Below, piece by piece: positions 45,101 to 49,116 of a stretch of DNA of 49,116 nucleotides. The notes under the pieces are model-generated. The model saw nothing but the letters and a program-made list of their open reading frames with translations. It was not told the DNA's origin and did no database searches. Each line of letters begins with the position of its first letter. Position 1 is the stretch's first letter. This stretch comes from a virus. The stretch lies in the IMG/VR virus record IMGVR_UViG_3300023174_000246, positions 1-49,116 of that record, one strand, 5' to 3'. Position numbers and translations under genes: made by a program.

Positions 45101-48100
45101 TTGATACAACATCTGCTGTACTGATTGTTAATATGCTACTGGAACTGAATGATAATTTTTCTGTCTTTCTCTTCTTTACTTTCTTTCTTATTCCCAGTTC
45201 TGTAGAACCACCAACGGACATGGTAGCAATTAATCTATATGTTCCTATTGGAAGTACATTCGAACCATTTTGTTGTTGTTTTAGTGTTATTGTTAGTTCA
45301 GATACAGAACCTTGACTTGAGTTATTGTTAACACATTTAGTAAAATAAGTTGTATCTGATAGATCATATATTCTACCGTTATCAGTCTTAACAAAGATAT
45401 AGTGTGCAATTAAATCTGCAGTATCAATTCTTCCTTGTTCTTGTCCGACACCAGTTGCACCACCAATAAATCTAATATTTGCAGGAACATCTGCAGTTAT
45501 TGTTAAAGTTGGATTTGATGCGTCAGTATATTGTACTTCTATATCTCTTTGTAATCTGTATTTAAAATCTGAAATATTATTGATAGTGTCGCCTACAGGT
45601 AGATCAAATACTAGAGTATTTTGTTGTGGTGATTGTATTGTTGCTACACCATTAACAGAATCAACCGAGAATATATCAGTTACTCCTGTTGAATCTGCTA
45701 TCTTTACAGTGGTTGATAATGGATACTTTGCATTATTAGTACCAATATTATTCATACTAATATCAAATAAATGTACAGTATATTGATCATCCGATAATCT
45801 ATGTAATTGTCTAAGTTTAGCAGTACCAGTTGTAGTATATTCACCTGAAGATGGGAGAACTGTTGTATCGTTTACAATATAATTGAATGATTTTCTTTGA
45901 TTTGGTATTCCTGCATATACTAGTGGTTTTGCTGCAGTAACACCAAGTGTGAAACTAAAATCCTTACCAGCAATCTTATTCAAAATAATAGTAGTTGTTC
46001 CTTCAGCAACTGTTGCTGCTGGATTATTTACTTGTCCTGCTTTGAAGTAAACGACTTTACCATACGATGTAGCACCACCTGACTGAAGTTGATACACTTC
46101 ATCACCACTATACAGTTCTTTACCAGTTGTATATGCTTGTGAAAAAGAATTTATAATTTGTTTACTTGTGCCAAATTGATTATTTTCGTTAAAATCATTA
46201 CCAGAAACATATGTCTGATCAGAATCGATGAATATACCTGATGTTCTTTCTATTTCATTAATACTAGAAACATTAACTAATGTATGTTTATTTAATTCCC
46301 AGCCTCTGCCACCATATCTTGTTCCTGTATCTGTTTCAAATATCCAACCACATTTTTGTTTAAATGTATTCTTCTCTTGTAGTATTATTAATGTTCTTGT
46401 ATTTGAGTCCCAAGAAACTACACTACCAACTGCTATACATTGAGTTGCTGAAAATCCAGTTCCGGTTGAATCGGTTGGTAAATAATCAATATCATATTGG
46501 AAAACCTTTTTACCTGCAGTATAGTCACCATAACTTGGTGATTCTTTAAACTTAATAGTTGTAAAGAACCCGCATGGACTATTATCAAGAGATGAGACTG
46601 CTAGAATACTGTAACATGCACATGGTCCATATATAGCACTGATACTAGAATATTGTGCTGGTGTTTCATTAAATTTTACAAAATCAACAGAACCTTGTAC
46701 TTCAACATATATCTTATAACCATTACGAGTAGAACTTTCTGTCACTGCAACTACTAATCCTTGTGCCTGTAATCTTGAACCACCCTTTACATAAGATTGT
46801 TTGACAACATCACCTATTCTAAATTTACCAAGACCAGTAGTACCAGTACCATCAGAAGTTTCAGAACAGTCTAGACTACTTGTTGCCTCTACTAGAGTTA
46901 TCTGTATAATATTATTTTGTAGGTTTATACTTTCTATACTACTACCATATGCAACATCAGATCCTACCTCTGGATTATAAACCACACCTGCTTCTGTTGG
47001 TATTGTTGTTGTTGTGTTTGAGCCTGGTAAAGTCATACCACGAGTTCCTGTGACATTACCAAAGGCAATATTTCCTTGTGGTATATTTACATATAGAGTG
47101 CTACCAGCAGTAATTCCAGAACTACTTGCAGGAACCCATCTTCTGGTATATGCCTTCTTAATAATAATTCCAGTCAAATCTTCTTTACTATTTATTGTTG
47201 GTAGACTTGTAAAGTTACTATAATCCACTTGATAGACAGTGTTGTAAATACTGTTTCTATATTCATCTGCACTAAATAAATCCTCATTATCTGGTAATCC
47301 ATCTTGTCCAAATGCAGTTTTAAAATTACCATGATATGGTTCTGTGAATACTAAACGAGAAATATTTTCTTCTGTTTGAAAAGAAGAATTCGATACAGTA
47401 TAATAAATGCTCTTTGTTGGAGAAATTTGTTGTCCTATTTGTTTTACTCTATCATCTGCAGTTTCAGATGGTCTTATAAAACCAGAAGTATTACCTTCAC
47501 GCTTCAATGCAAGTGTGGAACCACTTGGCGGATTAACAAATAACACATTTGAATATCCATTATCAGATTGTTCTGTTGCAAATAGAGGTGACCAGTATTT
47601 TACTGGTAATTCCGAATAAGTATCGGCAATCTTTGGTATATTAATTTCAACAAATTCGCCCTTTAATGTTACTGCTGGGAATGAATTTATATTAAAATTT
47701 GTATAATCATCAAATGCATACACGAATCCGGGTGCACTTGATTTCGATGCGGTTACGATAAAATAATTACCAACATTTGTATCTACTTCATAATTATCCA
47801 AAGATACAATATCTCTTGGTCTATTTACTGATATATTTGTATTGTTTATATTTTCAAATTCGTAACCAAAGACATATGCTTTTCCTGGTTGAACAGAGAG
47901 AACAAATTTATCATCAGATCCCTTTGGAGTATCTGAAATTTTATATGTTCCAGTTTCATCTTGATCTACAGTAACAGTACTACTGGTTACTTTAAAATAA
48001 ATATTTGTTTCCGGAATAGTACTGCCTTTTCTGAATAGATAAAACTTTGTACTATTTGCAATTGGTAAAATATTGTTGATATCAGTGTTTTGGTATTTTG

Positions 48101-49116
48101 CAGTCATAGTAACGACGCTACTACCAGAAACACCTGCACTAACAGATACAATGTCAAGATATGAAATTGTTCCACTAGAATTGTATATTTTCAATACATC
48201 TCCGGGGAAAGGTGGTAGATCTGAAGAATTTGGATCACTATAGGAAAATGCTAATTGGTTTGCTCCTGTTATTTCTGTAATATCTCCAGAATAACGAGTT
48301 GCAGTGAATGTATACTTGTCAGAACGAATATGATTCTTTACTTCTAAACCAAATGGTCTTACAGTATAAGATCCAGATTCGTCATATGTTCTTCTAGCAA
48401 AAATATCAAGAAGGTCTGAATATGTTGGAGTTCTTCTTACAAAATCTAGTTTACCATTTACAGTTCTTGCAAGTTCAATAAAATCCTGAGTTGAATATTC
48501 TTCTGGTTTAGTTTCAAGATTTGAGAAAACAAATGATGTGAGAACTAAATTGATTGTATATCTATCAGCACCGGGGGCATTATAATTGTAGGAACCGTTT
48601 GCTGGATCCTTTAGAGTATTGTCTTCTGTAGCATCGATGGTTGTTCTTTCTACAGAGAAACCAATTCTATTTGTTGGCATATCAAAAATTCTAACACTAT
48701 TTGTTAGTGAATAGAGAGATACTGTTTGCTTTGTATTATTTACAAAGAAACCATCAACATAGAATATACCACTATCTACTGATACTAGAGTTGAATCTCC
48801 AACAGCAGCAATACCAGCGGCATCAACTGCTTGCTTTATTGAATAACTTCTATTATCTGCTGTATCAACAACTTGATTTATTACAGTTGTAGTTGATCCA
48901 ACAAATTCTGTTCCGCTCAAATATTGCAAGAACAATACAACATAATTATCACCTGTTTGCGCTGGTAGTGTATGAATGACTTTTGCTTTAACACCTGTGG
49001 TACTACCATCAGTAACTATGTGACCTCTTAGATCGGTATGGGTAAATGTATTACCAAGTATTGTTGGTGATACACGGACAAACTTGCAATTTGTTAAAGT
49101 TGTTACTCCACCAAAT
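42195..49116 (-). CDS. Large baseplate/tail structural protein, DUF4815-type (5' end outside window)
   Basis: At least 2306 residues. The frame stays open to the window edge: translating back from 48935 gives 60 further residues without stop (starting FGGVTTLTNCKFVRVSP), so the codon at 48935 (TTG) is not the true start. DUF4815 traits: DSGIFYVDGFFV near the start, VQPGKAYVFGYEFENI (~410 of the visible part), then much later RFTMNDIRELEKRIENLEYFTKLNLLEK and STKNQDTANPDY-like IGDTANPDYN, and QTFFVDPVKYPQGLFTNSVELFF. Such proteins are large virion components in cyanophages. Multiple beta repeats fill the middle. Likely baseplate wedge or proximal fibre. Its stop overlaps the next gene's ATG. 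Confidence 0.85.
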   Translation of the reverse strand, partial: FGGVTTLTNCKFVRVSPTILGNTFTHTDLRGHIVTDGSTTGVKAKVIHTLPAQTGDNYVVLFLQYLSGTEFVGSTTTVINQVVDTADNRSYSIKQAVDAAGIAAVGDSTLVSVDSGIFYVDGFFVNNTKQTVSLYSLTNSVRIFDMPTNRIGFSVERTTIDATEDNTLKDPANGSYNYNAPGADRYTINLVLTSFVFSNLETKPEEYSTQDFIELARTVNGKLDFVRRTPTYSDLLDIFARRTYDESGSYTVRPFGLEVKNHIRSDKYTFTATRYSGDITEITGANQLAFSYSDPNSSDLPPFPGDVLKIYNSSGTISYLDIVSVSAGVSGSSVVTMTAKYQNTDINNILPIANSTKFYLFRKGSTIPETNIYFKVTSSTVTVDQDETGTYKISDTPKGSDDKFVLSVQPGKAYVFGYEFENINNTNISVNRPRDIVSLDNYEVDTNVGNYFIVTASKSSAPGFVYAFDDYTNFNINSFPAVTLKGEFVEINIPKIADTYSELPVKYWSPLFATEQSDNGYSNVLFVNPPSGSTLALKREGNTSGFIRPSETADDRVKQIGQQISPTKSIYYTVSNSSFQTEENISRLVFTEPYHGNFKTAFGQDGLPDNEDLFSADEYRNSIYNTVYQVDYSNFTSLPTINSKEDLTGIIIKKAYTRRWVPASSSGITAGSTLYVNIPQGNIAFGNVTGTRGMTLPGSNTTTTIPTEAGVVYNPEVGSDVAYGSSIESINLQNNIIQITLVEATSSLDCSETSDGTGTTGLGKFRIGDVVKQSYVKGGSRLQAQGLVVAVTESSTRNGYKIYVEVQGSVDFVKFNETPAQYSSISAIYGPCACYSILAVSSLDNSPCGFFTTIKFKESPSYGDYTAGKKVFQYDIDYLPTDSTGTGFSATQCIAVGSVVSWDSNTRTLIILQEKNTFKQKCGWIFETDTGTRYGGRGWELNKHTLVNVSSINEIERTSGIFIDSDQTYVSGNDFNENNQFGTSKQIINSFSQAYTTGKELYSGDEVYQLQSGGATSYGKVVYFKAGQVNNPAATVAEGTTTIILNKIAGKDFSFTLGVTAAKPLVYAGIPNQRKSFNYIVNDTTVLPSSGEYTTTGTAKLRQLHRLSDDQYTVHLFDISMNNIGTNNAKYPLSTTVKIADSTGVTDIFSVDSVNGVATIQSPQQNTLVFDLPVGDTINNISDFKYRLQRDIEVQYTDASNPTLTITADVPANIRFIGGATGVGQEQGRIDTADLIAHYIFVKTDNGRIYDLSDTTYFTKCVNNNSSQGSVSELTITLKQQQNGSNVLPIGTYRLIATMSVGGSTELGIRKKVKKRKTEKLSFSSSSILTISTADVVSIDYMTDTSGKIYDLSFFDFNNGQTDNVYEYATLQLKQEKLGVYSLTNTDVLISYTYFEHQGNGPIVVNSYETHNDVPVYTSPSTNQKYNLDTVIDFRPYRNSSGGLSGIYGIPVITESFSVDYSYFEAKNYKVVLTRDKQFKVLESPSSLTPIMPPDEPNSMTLFTINSPSYLSNINDLTITSYNHQRFTMNDIRELEKRIENLEYFTKLNLLEKTAQDTKIVDSTGTELVKTSILVDGFSGHGIGDTANPDYNCSIDTYGNILRPPFKTTVVDFDISSDTENTAKINSTTGLVTLNFTESPFIIQSLSSSSITVNDFANTVWLGTASLSPSGDAWFDTTNKPLLLTNIDGENDTFKNMVAASKNNNLGAFSTKWNNWQTNWQGVSLDEKKLSFTKNGITSLTRDISSRTPEVGKTKIADRVLNTDIIPFMRENTITVTVTGLKPSKIVYPYFDGIRIDSYCKTADGNSSYVNGTNNRTTTSGTTTFRFNLPAGKFRIGEKLLSVMDNANGNKDLATTFAEVKYVSSGINSFKNEYLTYPRPAAVSTTDTAQTLLAQTFFVDPVKYPQGLFTNSVELFFASKDTQGIPVKLEIRPVASGYPSIGVGSVVYPYATKTLTPDLVTVIGGSSTPTPGSSDGTVSSNGTTFTFDAPVHLLPGEHSLVLTSNSSEYAVYVAEVGQNQLYTNIAISEQPYTGKMYKTNNNSTWVEMQSTDLMFVVNKCNFSSTGTLILTDPVLPNASFEKYSVANVTMSYVDFGGLISSINLETLNENSSLLSTNTIKPNTNITYTNNKNIMFDGDSVRLTINMKSDSNNNLSPVIDTEKLNFLGIRNLISTQTNVSEELSAIAYSTKARYITKTVTLEPGLEATNCSVYMKINKPQGTAVDVYIKRQVQGTDTPFANEKYELMTPNYTNFVSTSESDFQEAKYALTASEIGQEFSKFSIKVVLYSTSESVIPKIKDLRIITAT

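Noticed and set aside
36386-48935. Other TATAAATA-like strings within the giant tail genes
   Set aside because: Ile/Asn/Lys-rich codons make these frequent; none lies at a useful distance from a start codon.
1-49116. tRNA genes, CRISPR arrays, insertion sequences, homing endonucleases, host-derived metabolic genes
   Set aside because: I looked for cloverleaf-type intergenic stretches, evenly spaced direct repeats, transposase or HNH/GIY motifs and metabolic enzymes and found none; intergenic gaps are nearly all under 100 bases.

Overview
The window is a block of late structural genes from a T4-like contractile-tailed phage (myovirus). Every convincing gene lies on the minus strand, so transcription runs from right to left. 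The core set gp13, gp14, gp15, gp16, gp17, gp18, gp19, gp20, gp67, gp21, gp22, gp23, uvsY, uvsW is recognisable from protein sequence. Its order matches the conserved module of T4-like phages, especially the marine/cyanophage-like branch. DNA is AT-rich, gene spacing is minimal (many TAATG or ATGA stop/start overlaps), and late-promoter motifs of the T4 type ((N)ATAAATA) precede several genes. No tRNA, integrase, transposase, CRISPR or host metabolic gene was seen, so the host cannot be named; a free-living Gram-negative aquatic bacterium is the inference.

Layout in transcription order (right to left). 49116-36386: a very large baseplate/tail protein of the DUF4815 type, cut by the window edge; a 73-residue partner; and an 1864-residue fibre-like protein. 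36384-31501: a 1244-residue virion protein with a cysteine-rich insert, a 253-residue protein sharing its N-terminal motif, and a 118-residue DUF1617-like protein. 31437-29251: neck and tail-terminator genes gp13-gp14-gp15. 29248-14610: about 14.6 kb of accessory tail genes inserted between gp15 and gp16. These are a 57-residue protein, a 1260-residue protein with ten fibronectin-III domains, and three consecutive paralogous fibre genes (967, 929, 1657 residues) sharing an N-terminal module and a cysteine-decorated beta-helix. 14593-8166: terminase gp16/gp17, sheath gp18, tube gp19 with an unusual glycine-rich tail, and portal gp20. 8185-5505: a small virion protein and a 722-residue protein with 40 cysteines. 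5468-1918: prohead core gp67, protease gp21, scaffold gp22, capsid gp23, closed by a hairpin terminator. 1849-1: a second tail-tube-like protein, uvsY, and the first 282 residues of uvsW.

Together these genes build the head (gp20-gp23, gp67), fill it (gp16/17), join it to the tail (gp13/14/15), build the tail (gp18/19) and decorate baseplate and fibres for host binding (the large proteins). UvsY/UvsW serve recombination-dependent replication.

The most unusual points are: (i) a hairpin before gp13 that at once looks like a terminator, hides the gp13 ribosome-binding site and carries a perfect late promoter; (ii) the three-paralogue fibre expansion, whose last member has an extra large domain that may be enzymatic; (iii) cysteine-rich proteins in a virion gene cluster; (iv) the silk-like extension on the tail-tube protein; (v) apparently leaderless or Shine-Dalgarno-less starts for the tail-tube-like gene and uvsW.
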